Shown: positions 1-12,846 of the stretch, one piece after another
Position numbering within the stretch: the stretch's first letter is position 1
How the letters are laid out: each line of letters begins with the position of its first letter
NCBI RefSeq assembly: GCF_028476545.1
Contig: NW_026732288.1
Coordinates: forward strand, 331,635 to 395,634
DNA length: 64,000 nucleotides
Direction of reading: 5' to 3'
Source: Physella acuta
Taxonomy: Eukaryota > Mollusca > Gastropoda > Physidae
Position numbers and translations under genes: made by a program
Notes under the pieces: model-generated
The model's database searches: none
What the model was told of the DNA's origin: nothing
Seen by the model: the letters and a program-made list of their open reading frames with translations, nothing else

Positions 1-44
1 AAAGAAGAACCTTTACAGAAGTGTGTATAATATTTGTGTTTTAG

Positions 45-310
45 CTTAAATAGTGAGTTGGAGAGAAAGTACCAAAAGAAAGCAAGTCACCACGACATTA
101 CAGATGCCAAAGGACGCAAGTATCGGGTTGATTTGACTGCCATGAAAGAGTTTTATATTGATGATATTGATAACAGTGTAGATTCCAGACATGGTATAAA
201 CATTCGTAGGAAGGATAGGACCAAAGGTGAATAAATCTTCGGAATTAATTTTTCGTCCTTTTTATAGTCAACCTCCTATTGTAGCTAGACAGTCCATTCT
301 ACTAAAGATA

Positions 311-409
<99 letters not shown>

Positions 410-2591
410 CTACATACATATAGTAGTTACACCAAGGTTTAGGTTTATGTACCTGATGTGGTACTAATTTCTTGATCACTAAATAATCTAGACCATTATA
501 CTGTAGTAACCTTATCAACAACAGTTGTAGGAGATGTATTCTAAGGTTATTTTTAGACTAGAATTTATTTTATGTGTGAGTTTATGTTAAGTTTTTTAAA
601 AATAGGATAAATTTATCTCATTACTTTTGTTTTTTAATAATTATAGAGACAGAATTATCTATCAACTAAGATAGTATAAATGATCTAATATGATGTTAGC
701 GTGTTTTGTTTTTATTATTGTTAACATATGTAACTAGATCTGTCAGAAATTTGATACTTTTAGAATCTGTGTAAATTAGCTATGATAATTCATTATATTG
801 TATGGCTTTTTACTGACAAAAAAAATATGTTTACTTCCTGAGAAATCATATATATCTAACATTTATATTATGTAGCAGATTTATGTGTGTTGATTTATTT
901 CAAATAAAATATATTGAATTCTTGATTCTGCTACAAGTAAAACAACTATCATTCTACTCCTAAAACAATTAATGGTTGATAATCCATAATCAATGGTTCT
1001 TATCTTATGAATTTGTCACTTAAATCTGGTAATTATTACTTAGATCTACCTCAATGTTTGCAACAACATCCTGGCTTGGATATCTATTTTATATTATAAA
1101 TTAACATGTTTAGTTCCAAATTGTGCCATGGTTTTGTGAGGGTGGTAGATGTTTTAAAGGTGCTTTCAATATTGGCCAATATTTTAATGCATTTTTTTAA
1201 CAGGGGGAGAGCCTTTACCTGAAAAATGGACTCCAATGGCAGATGATGAAAATGTGAAAATTGTACCTTTAAAACAAGGAAGCCAAGAATATACTAAAAT
1301 ACAGCAGTTCTTTTTACAAGGAGGAGCAAATGCTTCAATTAAAAAGGTAAATTTGAGAGCTTAATAATCTAGGTTTGTTTAAACTGTTTATTCATTAAAG
1401 TATTGTTTAAAGAAAATAACAGGTCACATGGTGAAGAGCCAATGTATTTAACACGGTTGCATTACTACAAAAACATGGCAACCTGTTGTTCTAAGACAAT
1501 GTGCCCCATGCCTACTTATTATATAACTACTTACTATGTGGCTTTATTTTGTCCAACAGATTGAGCGCATCCAAAACAAGGCCCTATACCAGCAGTATTC
1601 TGTCAAGAAAAGAGAACTGGAACTGCACAATCCAAAAGGGCACAAAAATGAGCTCAGATTATTCCATGGCACCAGTGCAAATACTATCCAGATGATAATT
1701 AACAATGGTTTTAATAGAAGCTACTGTGGGGTCAATGGTAAGTTCATCTCTTGAGTTGGCCTTTTGAAAACTTACACAACTTACACGAAGCATAATTGTC
1801 AGATGACAAAATATGCATGAATAATCATATTTTTTCGTATTGAATCTGTATTCCTTGAGATAAAATTATATTTTTTTTTCTGTCAAGATTTTCAAAAAGC
1901 TTGACCATAAGTGTAACTTTCTCGTTTGTGCCCAAGACACATGGGGCAGATGAAGTGCATGTTTTAATGACCCTGTCATATAGGGGGATGGTGTGGTCAT
2001 CTGCCTGTTTCCTTAATGTGGGTCATGTAACCATCAGAGATGGATGGACTAAGGGGCGTCGTACAGACTGGTGACCAGGATCCGAACTGTGACTTTTGGG
2101 TTAGCAGTTGAGGATTCTACCACTCAGTTACCCAGTCCCTATCTTTGGAATCACAGTGTTTAGACTTCTCGAATTCTCTTGTCAATCACCTCCTTTATTT
2201 TCAGCTACAAATACTAGCATGTTTCAGGAACTTCAAACTAAGCAACCAATAATTTCTTTCTATTTTAATTTAGCTGACAAGTTTTATGCAAATTTATTCT
2301 AACTTAACTACTAACATTTTTAAAATTACAGGTACAGCATATGGAAAAGGTGTTTACTTTGCAGTACAATCCTCATATTCTGTCAACTATGCTGCACCAG
2401 ATGCTCAAGGAAATCGTCACATGTTTGTTGTTCGGGTTCTTGTTGGGGAGTCAACTCCAAGCAACTCTTCAATGAACTTCTTACCTAATAAACCTGGCAC
2501 CACTAGGCCTTATGATTCTGGCAGTGCTAATGGAATCTATGTCATTTTTTATGACACACAGTGTTACCCTGAATATATGATCACCTTTTGA
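45..2591 (+). CDS. PARP14-like: PARP14-like mono-ADP-ribosyltransferase, 3' part (WWE + PARP catalytic domain)
   Basis: Exons read as 45-226, 1204-1346, 1560-1737 and 2332-2591; every junction is AG/GT and the phases agree (2, 1, 0, 1). The first exon encodes a WWE-type fold (DAKGRKYRVDLTAM followed by INIRRKDR), a module that binds ADP-ribose units. The rest is the catalytic domain typical of PARP14/15: IERIQNKALYQQY, the NAD-binding HGTS, GKGVYFA with the triad Tyr, and NGIYVIFYD, where Ile stands in place of the polymerase Glu. An H-Y-I triad is known to give mono- rather than poly-ADP-ribosylation. The protein ends in EYMITF and a TGA. The 5' part (macro domains and upstream) lies outside the window. 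A second PARP14-like gene follows in the same orientation. Confidence 0.88.
314..408. repeat. (TA)n microsatellite in PARP14-like intron
   Basis: An uninterrupted TA run of about 95 bp lies 85 bp after the WWE exon donor. It explains the short Tyr-Ile reading frames here on both strands, which are not genes. Confidence 0.95.
1920..2142 (-). mobile_element. tRNA-derived SINE, degenerate
   Basis: On the minus strand the element starts with a tRNA-like head. There is an A-box-like stretch around AACTGAGTGGTAGAATC and a B-box-like CAGTTCGGATCCTGG about 50 bp later. A non-tRNA body with TGGTTACATGACCCAC follows. It lies in the intron between catalytic exons 1560-1737 and 2332-2591. No clean target-site duplication was found, so it is probably old. 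It is a different family from the dimeric SINE elsewhere in the window. Confidence 0.6.
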
Positions 2592-3520
2592 TAACTGCCC
2601 AGCAAGTCAAATTTTGGATGAGATTACATTATCTTAATACCAGGTTTTGAGTTGAAGTAGGTTTACTAAAATTCTGTTGCTTGAATACCAGTTTTTTTTT
2701 CTTAAATAGCAGACAACAAATTATTACCAATCTGAATGCTTTGTGTTGTAACTAGAATTTTTTTTCTTAATTAGTGATGTATGCCATTGTACGATAAAAC
2801 TGATAAAACTATTAAACAGGACACAAAAGCTTTTATTCCTTTGCATGCATTGTTTTAGTGCACACACAATGTAGAAATTCTATTTGAGATTTTAAAAGGC
2901 TGTGATGTTATCTTCTAACTAATAAATGCTGATATGTATTACATGGAGCGATGTTACTCCTGTAAGCCTCTGAGGTTTCATTATTCTGGCCCTGTTAGGC
3001 TTAAGCTAAATCATTATCTACAGTCTTAAACTAACCTATACTAAAAAACAAACTTTGACAAAACAATTTCTTTATTTCTTACTAAAACTGAGCACCGCCA
3101 TTGAATTTTTGAGGGAAAAGAAATCTGGCTTCAAATGATATTTTTTTGTAATGTAAATTAAATTTGAATAATTCAATGTTTAAACTATTAAAATTATTGA
3201 ATGCTGCTCATTTTTTGCATCATCTGTGTCCTATTAAAGAAATATTAAAATGTAATATTTTGTGAAAATGCATCAGCATAATAAATCAACTTAATTGACC
3301 AAACGTTAACCTTAAAAGTATTAAGGTGTTAGTGAATGAACTGTACTTTTAATCAAGTATTTAGCATGAAGTAAGATGGTTTAAAGAAGGGATTTTAAAA
3401 ATACATAGAAAGAAAAACACAGGAAAAAAGAAAATCAGTGTTAGAAAATTACTGATTGTACACATTTTGCATTTGTGGTCAAGGGTGTTTAAAACAGTAG
3501 TGTTGCTAGGTCGGGTGTCA
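2592..3520. other. 3' flank of first PARP14-like gene
   Basis: AT-rich and without a coding exon I can recognise. AATAAA-type signals occur, for example in CTAATAAATGC near 2920, consistent with a 3' UTR of about 300 bp. Nothing else stands out. Confidence 0.4.
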
Positions 3521-3526
3521 CCCAGT

Positions 3527-3600
3527 CAGTGTTTCTTCCAGACTTTTTTCTCCGGGGGTGCACTTATAAATTGAATATATGCCGCATACGCGTACAAGTA
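3527..3600. mobile_element. Fragment of CAGTGTTTCTTCCAG hAT-like MITE
   Basis: Starts with CAGTGTTTCTTCCAGAC and TTTTTTCTCCGGGGG, the same 5' end as the element at 46503-46676. The partner terminus was not found, so this looks truncated. The right-hand limit is approximate. Confidence 0.55.
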
Positions 3601-3894
3601 TGTGCATATGCATTAGTCACTGCAGCCGTAATAGTAATAATGTTTGTCTATAGTCTGTTAATAATACAGTTGGATGTAACATTGTTTTCTCTATATTTGT
3701 TGAATGATAAACATAAAATATAATATTTATCTCTTGATTTTTAATGTAATTATTGTTTCATTAACAATAAATTCGACCTTTTCTGACCTTATTGTTTTGC
3801 TTTATTATTTTGATGATTTTGATGTTTGTATAAAACAGTTTTATTTTTATTTTAGTGTAAGCCTAAGATATATAAATCTAATTATAGGGCTGCA

Positions 3895-4140
3895 CTGTCA
3901 TACGGCCCCGTCAAAATAGCCCCGTCAAAAGGGCACCGACATATTGGCTATATGTCGGGAGTCTTATTAACTGGAGCCCTTTAGTCAGGAGACTATTTGA
4001 CGGGAGCCTAAATGACGGGAGCCTATTTGTCGGGAGCCTATATGACGGGGTCCATATGTTGCTGGCCCTTTTGACCGGGTCGATTTGACGGGGCACTTAT
4101 GTCGGGGCCGATTTGTCGGGGCCGTTTTGTCATTGGCTGT
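3895..4140. repeat. GTC-rich short tandem repeat with mirrored strands
   Basis: About 13 degenerate units of roughly 16-20 bp. The left edge uses CCCCGTCAAAA; the middle and right use GACGGGAGCC and then GTCGGGGCCG. The ends are near inverted copies (ACGGCCCCGTCAAAA against GGGGCCGTTTTGTC), so the block could fold back on itself like a MITE. The family is unknown to me. Confidence 0.6.
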
Positions 4141-4149
4141 TTTGGCGCC

Positions 4150-5046
4150 GCACGCCTTGGTTTAATATAACCCTTTGCAGTCGAAACAAAGGAATCCCTT
4201 TAGATCTTCCACTTCAAGTATCACAACCTTTCACAGCACAGATTGCCATTTTGAATGCGGACCTGTACACCGCGATGGCGAATGTTTACATACTGAACGA
4301 TCCATGGGGGGGGGGGGGGGAGAGAGGAAATGAACTGTGAATTGGAAATTTACACGTTGTTAAAAATAGCAACGGAAATATCTAATGTTTATTTGATGTT
4401 TATAAAAGATGTTTATGTTTATGCGTTTTAAAACCGAAGCAGTTTTATTAACAGACATCTAATCTAAAATCCTAAAAATAAGTAGTATACATCTAGTCTA
4501 GATCTTGAACTAGATCTAGGTCTAGATCTAACAACTAAACCGAAAAGATATGACATTTCAAAAGGTCTTTTATATAATATAGATCTCTACTTTAAAAATA
4601 ACTATAATAGAGTAAAGAGTTTATTTAGTAAATATTATTTATTAATATTTACCGTCTGGGTTAGTCTATAGTCTATACTATAGTAGATATTAGATAAATA
4701 TTAAATATAGGCCTAACTAATAGTTACATTATTACATAATACAAATTACAAACTGTTAGCCTATTTATTTTAATAATGAATTAAGTTAATAATCATATTC
4801 ACTAGCTAGTCTAGTAGTAAAAGTAGCTATACTACTGTGAGAACTTTACAACAAAGTACTAGTCTAGTAGATCTTTACTTTACTTGTACTAGTAGATCTA
4901 GTTGTAGTCACTATAATACTATATAATAGGCATATAATAAATAATAGCCTACCTAATTTCAAGTAATTTCACCTTTGTATCATGTATGTCTAGGCCTAGG
5001 TCTACTTTAAGTTAAAACTTACACTTACCTATAGTTATAGTCTTCA
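4150..5046. other. AT-rich intergenic DNA with CTAGATC clusters
   Basis: No coding exon is recognised. A 14-base G run sits near 4307-4320. From about 4450 to 4990 the sequence is unusually rich in CTAG, AGATCT and TAGTCTAG words without a fixed period, probably a degenerate simple-sequence tract. Confidence 0.4.
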
Positions 5047-5051
5047 ATACA

Positions 5052-5395
<344 letters not shown>

Positions 5396-5415
5396 TAATT
5401 AAATCTCTGATCATT

Positions 5416-7682
5416 TTGTGTGATCAAATTGGTGGCGTTCAAATGACAGCGTGTATACAGCTAGACCAGGCAGAAGAGAACCTGGTCAACATCTCACCAC
5501 AGGAAAAGCAATACAAACTCCACAAAAATGTTGAAGAATTTCTTTTCAAAGAAAAACAAGTCAGGCAGAACAGAAAAGAAGTTGCATTTCCCTTTGGCAA
5601 ACAACAAATGTTGGAAAGGTTCATGCAGAATGATCATGACAAGATTCTCAATGACAAAACTGCTAAAGTAGAAAAACTTGCTGACAGATTTATTGTCACA
5701 GGCCTCATGGACAGTGTCTACAAACTTACTGAACAGCTGCAAGAGCTCAGGTCTGTTGTTAGTTTTCAATTTTCAATTTAGTCACTTTGGTCTTACATTT
5801 CAAAACTTAATTTCATTAATGAAACAAATAATAATTTCTTTGTTTTTATATTTTTCTACAGCTTAAAAATTACTGTTCAAGATATAGAGCTAAAATATTT
5901 TGGGATTCAAGAGTTCCTTCAAAATGCAGAGGGTAAATCTTTAGTGAAAAAGGTTGAAGATCAGAACCAATGTGTCATTTTGATAAAATCAGAGGATGTG
6001 AAGGCAACTTTTGGTTCTCCCAAAACAGAAACAAAACAAGTAGAACCTTCTGTCATAGCCAGGGCAGAGGTGTACAATGTTGAGCTAGTTTTCTTGCAAG
6101 GGGACATAACTACCATTAAGGCAGATGTAATTGTCAATCCATTGGATTCTTCTCTAGCAACATCAAGTGCACTGAGCAGATCACTTATCTCTAGAGGTCA
6201 GTGGTTTGGTTTTTTTAACTTAAGATCTTATTAACACTTTAAATTTCAATTAGCAATTTGTAATTGTATTGGTGATTTCTTATCTAGGTCCAGCTGATTT
6301 ATTCAAAAATCTAAAACAGTTATCAAAGGGATCATTGGGTACAGTTATTCCAACAACATGTAGCAAGATTCCCAACCTCAAGGCTATTTTCAATGTTGTC
6401 TGTCCAGTCTCCATTGATGACCTGGATAAACTTCGTTTAGCTGTGACCAACTGTCTGATGGAATGCCAGAAACAAAATTTTAGTTCCATTGCTTTACCAG
6501 TTATTGGGATAGGGCGTAAGTTCAGTGTTATTAAAAAATATTTCTTCATAAATAACTAAACCTGCCACAGGCAACCTGTGACATAGCAACAGGATGTCTC
6601 AGTTTCATTGTGAATTTCTTCTAAGAAAAGAGTAGGACAAAAATACTTGTAAAATTTTTTTTTTCATGAAATGTAGTTTTAACACTTTAAAAATATCAGA
6701 GGCTAAAAGCTAAAAAGAATCTTTCAATAACTAAAAAAATGAAAATGGCAACCTTTGTGAAGACTTGGTTATATTTTAATCAACAGAAAAATTTCCCATT
6801 TTCACTACATGTATTCGCATGATGGATGCACTGTACGACTATCTGAATGGAAGTCCAACCCTGACACACATTTACTTCTGTGATGTTCAGCCAAATCATG
6901 TTGAAGAGTTGATGGACAGGTTTGAAGCCAAGTTTGACCAGTGTACTTTACACCATGTATCAAAATCAGGTGAGCAGGAATGTAATCTCCCAATCTTAAA
7001 CTGGACTAATGTAGGAAACAATCAGAGCAAACTGTTCTTTAACTTCAATATGGGATCATAAACAAGTTAAATGATGGTGTTATTGATTACTAATTTTAAA
7101 GTCTGAAGTTGAATTTACAGACTTCAATTGACAAGATGCCCCTGACTCCACCGTGCTTTGATGGGTGCCTGACTAAAGGAGGAAAGTGTAGGGTTGTGGT
7201 TGGGGTGGGTTACAGTGCATTTTTTATCTAAAAAGTTTTCCTTCAAATGAAGCATTATTTTTCTTTGTTTTAAACATTTTTTAAAAAGAAAATAATATAA
7301 ATTTATTATTTGAACTAATGAGTATTTAAAAATTGAGCATTACTACTCATTATTACTGTGCCTAATTATTAAATAAAAACCGTTTCATTTTACTTATAAC
7401 TTGGCTCATAGTAATGTGAACCTGTGAAGCTAAATTTAAAATAAGTAGATTCCTTTTGTCTGCTAAACAAATACTTGTTGATATTTGGTATTGTGTTCAG
7501 TTGCCCCATTGTTATGTAGGCAGTCACAGCTTTACTTGCCTCTGAATCAAAGTCTCTCTAGTCTTCATCTTTGTGCACTGCGTTAGCTGCCTCTATTGGG
7601 TTAGAGCTGGTCTCCGGGCAGTGGAAGAGCTAGAACAAAGGCTTGTCCCTCCTTACCTATGCTATAACAAAAATGTTTATGG

Positions 7683-7752
<70 letters not shown>

Positions 7753-10700
7753 TGTACATTAATGTGTAAAGATATGATGGCAGGTTTTGATGCTCTGAAC
7801 CCTGAGTCAAATCGAATAGCTGAACCTTCTGTCATAGCCAGGACAGAAGTTAACAATGTTGAGCTAAATTTCTTGCAAGGGGACATAACTACCATTAAAG
7901 CAGATGTAATTGTCAATCCATTGGATTCTTCTTTAGCAACATCAAGTGCACTGAGTAGATCACTAATTTCTAGAGGTCAGTGGTTTGGTTTCTTATTTTA
8001 AATCGTATTAACACTTAAAATTCTAACTAGCAATTTGTAATTGTATTGGTGATTTCTTATCTAGGTCCAGCTGATTTATTCAAAAATCTAAAACAGTTAT
8101 CAAAGGGATCATTGGGTACAGTTATTCCAACAACATGTAGCAAGATTCCCAACCTCAAGGCTATTTTCAATGTTGTCTGTCCAGTCTCCATTGATGACCT
8201 GGATAAACTTCGTTTAGCTGTGACCAACTGTCTGATGGAATGCCAGAAACAAAATTTTAGTTCCATTGCTTTACCAGTTATTGGGATAGGGCGTAAGTTC
8301 AGTGTTATTTGAAATTTTTTTTCTTAAATAACTATTCCTGCCGCAGGCAACCTGTGACATAGCAACAGGATGTCTCAGTTTCATTGTGAATTTCTTCTAA
8401 GAAAAGAGTTGGACAAAAAAACTAGTAAAAAATTTTTTTTTCATGAAATGTAGTTTTAACAATTTAAAGTATCACAAGCTCAAGCACAAAAAAATAAATA
8501 ATTAAAATTGTTTCAATATGGCTTCTTTAAACTTTTAAGCAAAAAAAATTTGTATACAATTCTAAGTTGAAAAAAACATGTTACAAGAATTTCCATAGAC
8601 ATTATTGTTGGTATGTCTAGTGTTACTAAAGAAATGAAAATAGCAGCTTTTGTAAAAACCAATTCCGTACATTTAATCAACAGAAAAATTTCCTGTTTTC
8701 ACTATATGTGCTCGCATGATGGATGCACTGTATGACTATCTGAATGGAAGTCCAACCCTGACACACATTTACTTCTGTGATGTTCAGCCAAATCATGTTG
8801 AAGATTTGATGGACAGGTTTGAAGCCACTTTTGACCAGTGTACTTTACACCATGTATCAAAATCAGGTGAGCAGGAATGTAATCTCCCAATCTTAAACTG
8901 GACTAATGTAGGAACTCACAAGCTAAAATCTGCAACTACTAATTAGAAAGTCTGGAGTTTACAGTACTGGACTGAAAGACGCCCATGACTCAACAAAACT
9001 TTGAAACCAATTTCATTAAATGAAATGTATTATACAAATCTCTCTGCAGGAAATGACATGTGAACAATAAACCGTAATAGTGGTTTAAATTGTATTCTTC
9101 AATTTAAATTGTCTTATGTGTTATCATTGTTTAATTTTGTTATTTTTGATAACTAATGTATTTTTACACTTAGATGAGGAAAAGAACATAACAAAACATG
9201 GAGCTGTTACATTAGTAATTGAAAAGGGGGACATAACTCTAGAGAAATGTGATGGAGTAGTTATTGGCATAAAAGACTCAATGGATTTAAACCACTCAGG
9301 TGATTATTTTAATTTTTTTAGGCCAATAGATTTTTGTGTAGCACACACAGGCAAGTTGTTAGTCAGTGTTTCTCATTATCAACTGATATAGGATGATCTC
9401 TGGGTTTATTAACCTAGTCTACAAAACTACCTAACTTCAATCCCCAGGCCAAGTATGTAAGGCTCTGCTCAAGTTGTGTGGCCAGACACTGCAGGATGAG
9501 TGCTTTTATAAACGTAAGTAAAATTTGTGGTAGGGTGGTGACAATCAATTTTTGCTGCACCATTTCTGGGTGACTATTTTCTGCACAATCAATCGGTTAA
9601 TAAAAGATAGCAGTCTACCTCCACTTACCTCTAATGTATTTGTTTATTCTGCTGCAAGGCACTGCCTTATTTTTTTACCACTGATAATTTTTTAAGGTCT
9701 TTTATTTAAAAAATAAAACATGATGGCTTTCTATATTATTTTATTATTTTAGACTGCAAAGTTTGTTTTCTGTTTCTCACTTGTCACCAAAAATGTGTCA
9801 TTAAAATTGTGAATGTTGTTACAGAAAGTGAGATGGCCCAAGATGGAGTAGTTTTAACCTCAGCCCCCAACATGTCCTGTCAGCACATCCTTCATGTCAG
9901 TCAGGATAAGTTTGCTAAACATTGGGATAAAGGAGTCACTGCAGTGCTGGCTGAAGCTGACAAGGCAGGATTAAAATCCCTGGCAATACCCGCACTTGGC
10001 ACAGGTCAGATGCCATTAAAGATGTGTTTCTCTTCTAGATGAAAGATGTATTAATAAAAATGTAAACATTTATTATTTTAAAAGGGGTCGGCGTGGTCGA
10101 GTGGGTAAAGCTCAGACAGCCACTCTTCTAGGAGAGACAACTCCAAAATCAAACAACTGCTGCCTTGTAGATTGTTCTTGGTTGGACAAAGGCTATGGAA
10201 GCAAATCCAAAAAGAAAAGCAGGCTGAAATCAATGCTGAGTCAATGGCCTCAATGGCGCATAACCAGTTGACACGTAACGCTTAATTGTGTTGGTTAATT
10301 GTGTTGGAGGTGTGGTTGAGTCGGCAAAAAGCTCGTGGTTGATAAATTCGAACAAAGTCTCGAGTTCAAACCCACTGGCAGATAAATCTCGATCCCCTTT
10401 AACACTAATAATTAAGAACGAAGAAGAAGAAGAAGATAGATTATTTTAAACAAACCTTAAGTATACTAAAGTTTAACAAAATCTGCTACAGGATACTCCT
10501 ATACACTTTGTTGTCAATATTTCTTGTTTCTCAATATTTTTCTCAAAAATCAAGATTGCTTAGTGTTTGTAAATTCTAAACAGAAACTTGAAACATTTTT
10601 GACAGGCGCAAGAAATGCCAACATCCCTTTGTTAAGTAAAATGATTCTTGGCGCTATAGAAGATTTTGGCAAGAGTTTACCAAGGTCATTGACACAAATC

Positions 10701-12805
10701 AAGCTGGTCATTTATGACCAATATGTTTTGGATGAATTTCTTGACCAAGCTCAGAGCAAACACTTGAGTCACAACATAGAGGGTAAAATAGAGAAACAGA
10801 CTAATACAATAGTGACAAAACATAATCCAAATTAATAACTATTTGTATTTAAAAAATTGATACATTGAATAATCTAACTCAACATTAAAAGAATTAGATG
10901 AGCATATATAAACTAAGTTATTCATGTAATTTTTTCAAGTGTAAAATATATAACGCCTGTCTGTGTCTTCCAAGGTTCAGGTACAACCACAAAGGTTTCA
11001 GAGCAAGTCACTCTAGAATGTTATTCTAACCATCCATACCAAATAAGGATGGCTAAACAAAGCCTCTTGCAAGAATGTAAAGCTTCATTCAAAGAGAATA
11101 GTGTAAGAGATGAAAATGTGAAAAAACTCAACACCAAGCAGGTCTGTTACTTTTATTTAAATAGAGCATTTTTACCATCTCTTTCTTAAAAACACTTTCA
11201 TTTTTGTATGAACTCATTTTAAATGAAATTTTTGCAAACTTTTTACAAGTTCTTCCAAGGAAATATTATCAGCATTATGATTAAGTTAAATCATTAATTT
11301 TAATGGTATTTCACCAAACCAAATTTTGAAAATAATATTTCTAGAGTTTTTTCTGTAACAAAAACTAGACAGCTGACTATTAGAGTTTTAAAATGAAGGA
11401 TCAATGATTATATGATCAATATATATGTTAGTTTATTAACTTTTGAACCTCCACAAAAGAAAGTTTTTTTCCAGATGGCCACCATTACCATGGCAACCAT
11501 ACTTTCAGAAAAGTCCCTGATGCACGCAATTTTGTGTTATTAACTCATCAGCATTACTGATATCTCACCACTTCAAACAAAGAATTGAAAGGGATGTGGT
11601 GTGTGTTATCTTTTGTGATGAATCTTAAAATCTTCTTCTTCTTCGTTCTTAATTATTAGTGTTGAAAGGGATCGAGATTTATCTGCCAGTGGGTTTGAAC
11701 TCGAGACTTTTTTTTTTCGAATTTATCAATCATCAGCTTTTTGCCGACTCGACCACACCTCCAACACAATTAAGGATACGTGTCAACTGGTTATGCGCCA
11801 TTGAGGCCATTGACTCCGATTTCAGCCAGCTTTTCTTTTTGGATTTGCTTCCATAGCCTTTGTCCAACCAAGAACAAGCTACAAGGCAGCAGTTGTTTAA
11901 TTTTGGAGTTCTCTCTCCTTGAAGAGTGGCTGTCCCCAGCTAACGAGCCTCATCTGCCCGAGGGTTCGAACTCAAGACTTTTCGGTTTAGCAACCATGAG
12001 CTTTACCGACTCGATCAAGCCGACCCCATTCTTTAAATAATAATAAGGAACTTGTCTTCATCCTAATTTTTCAATAATTGTTAAAAATTCTATTCGCAAT
12101 TATATGAATGTGCGATAATAAGTATTCATCAATATTTACCAATTTTAAAAGATAGTTTCATATATCTTTAGATAGAAAAACTAAAATCTGTTGGATTTGA
12201 AAACCTTGTCTTGGTGACTGTGAGGCAGGAGGCTGGAATAGTTCTCATGCAGGGATTTAAAGTGGATGGGATTGTCAAGGTACAGAAACTGCTGCAGAAA
12301 TTTCTTTCAATATATGTAGTGCATGAAGAGCTTCACAAATCTCTGCTGTCAGCTATAGAGGGGGAAGAGTGGGATGATTTTGAACTTATGTAAGTTATCA
12401 ATAATCAAAACCTTGTTTATGTGACCTTATTCTTTGGGCATGGTTTTGAGACATTTTTGTTTATCTGTTCATACACATAAACAAAAATAGTAGCCTAATA
12501 AAACGTCTGTTGTTTGTTTAGATAAATAAAACAGGAGAAATAGTATTTTAGGGGGGGGGGGGTGATTTCATAGTAAATTTAAGATAAACCAGTAAGCTGC
12601 ACTCATTAAAACCTTACATGGCATTTTAAACACTAGGTTTGCAGTTTTAACTAATGATTCCAGTTGTTTAAAAAAATGGCTGCTTTGTATAACAAAGCAA
12701 TTATTTAAATAATATAGTTATAAATAGAATAATTGTATTCATTAAGCAGCTGATTACTAGTAAGTAAGCATGATTGTTTACCCCCTAAACACACTTTAAT
12801 GTAGA

Positions 12806-12846
<41 letters not shown>

